5,803 nt of DNA from Bryobacterales bacterium (GTDB lineage Bacteria > Acidobacteriota > Terriglobia > Bryobacterales > Bryobacteraceae). Below the pieces are notes generated by a model. That model ran no database searches. It saw only the letters and a list, made by a program, of their open reading frames with translations, and was not told the DNA's origin. The stretch spans positions 1 to 5,803 of the forward strand of contig SHUN01000223.1 in NCBI GenBank assembly GCA_009697495.1, given 5' to 3'. Positions 5,410 to 5,803 of the stretch are shown here, piece after piece; the first letter of the stretch is position 1, and each line of letters starts with the position of its first letter. The translations under genes were made by a program, and so were the position numbers.

Positions 5410-5803
5410 ATGCGTCACGGGCGCCTAATTTTGGAAATTCTGCTGCTTTCGTCGTTTGCGGTGACGGCGCAGTTGGCGCTGGTGCAGCCGGTGGTGGCGC
5501 AGTTTGACGGGGGACCGAACGTCCCCGCCGGATTCACGTTTTCCAGCGGCGAGTCGATGTTTTTGAGTTTCGACATCGCCGGATACAAGCCGGAGGGCGA
5601 AGAGGACCTGAAGATAAAACTCGCCTGGGAGTGCCAGGCCTTCGACGGCGCTGGAATCGCTTTGACGCCCATGCAAAAGGGGGATGTAAAGGCCGATTTG
5701 GCGCCGGAAGACAAGAAGTGGCGACCGCGAGTGCGAGTGGAGTTCGAGCTGCCGCAAGGAATGCCAATTGGCGCGGGAGAGATTCGCCTTTCGGCGGTTG
5801 ACC
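5410..5803 (+). CDS. Secreted protein of unknown function, partial (3' end beyond right edge)
   Basis: The frame is open from ATG 5410 to the window end (131 full codons) with no stop, so the C-terminus is missing. Seen: a signal peptide with basic start MRHGR, hydrophobic core ILEILLLSSFAV and a likely cleavage site after TAQ (19-21) or VAQ (29-31). The mature part has alternating hydrophobic residues typical of beta strands: FTFSSGESMFLSFDIAGY (42-59), LKIKLAWECQAFDGAGI (67-83), RVRVEFELPQGMPIGAGE (107-124), then IRLSAVD. The final stretch resembles the way Ig-like or macroglobulin-type secreted domains describe a force-bearing strand pair, but I do not recognise a named family. There is no good ribosome binding site; the ATG lies 5 bases after the stop of the previous gene, so translation is probably coupled. 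The pairing suggests that both proteins act together outside the cytoplasm (inference). Confidence 0.75.
   Translation, partial: MRHGRLILEILLLSSFAVTAQLALVQPVVAQFDGGPNVPAGFTFSSGESMFLSFDIAGYKPEGEEDLKIKLAWECQAFDGAGIALTPMQKGDVKADLAPEDKKWRPRVRVEFELPQGMPIGAGEIRLSAVD

Overview
The window looks like ordinary chromosomal DNA from a G+C-rich bacterium. The gene content fits Acidobacteriota, most likely the Bryobacterales/Solibacter group. The basis is an exported class I SAM-methyltransferase, a PL22-type (oligogalacturonate lyase) beta-propeller protein opening MGKGTQxPSE, an ABC-2 exporter ATPase with the variant FEGVD after Walker B, and a stand-alone HDOD protein. This assignment comes from remembered family resemblance, not from a marker gene. 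Coding density is very high: seven genes, no gap above about 45 bases, and no RNA gene, mobile element, CRISPR array or credible terminator seen.

Layout from left to right. (1) 1-2118, minus strand: a two-gene ABC-2 exporter operon. The ATPase is read first and overlaps the permease by one base; the permease runs off the left edge. (2) 2161-3027, plus strand: an HDOD signalling protein, divergent from the ATPase across 42 bases. (3) 3024-4847, minus strand: an exported SAM-methyltransferase followed 6 bases later by the PL22 propeller protein, whose stop codon overlaps the HDOD stop codon tail to tail. (4) 4886 to the right edge, plus strand: a small secreted DUF4352-like protein and, 5 bases later, a second secreted protein of unknown function that is cut by the window end. 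These two diverge from the methyltransferase across an A+T-rich 38-base gap.

How the genes work together: the ATPase and permease clearly form one transporter of unknown substrate. The PL22 protein keeps the residues that match the known Mn2+ site and catalytic His/Arg of oligogalacturonate lyase, but no other pectin gene is visible, so its substrate is open. The methyltransferase is odd because it carries a signal-peptide-like N-terminus although SAM is cytoplasmic. The two small secreted proteins probably form an operon acting in the cell envelope.

I found no clear new defence, mobile or RNA system. The points most worth checking are the exported methyltransferase paired with the PL22 protein, the pair of secreted unknown proteins, a perfect 12-bp hairpin inside the permease gene, and the overlapping convergent stop codons.
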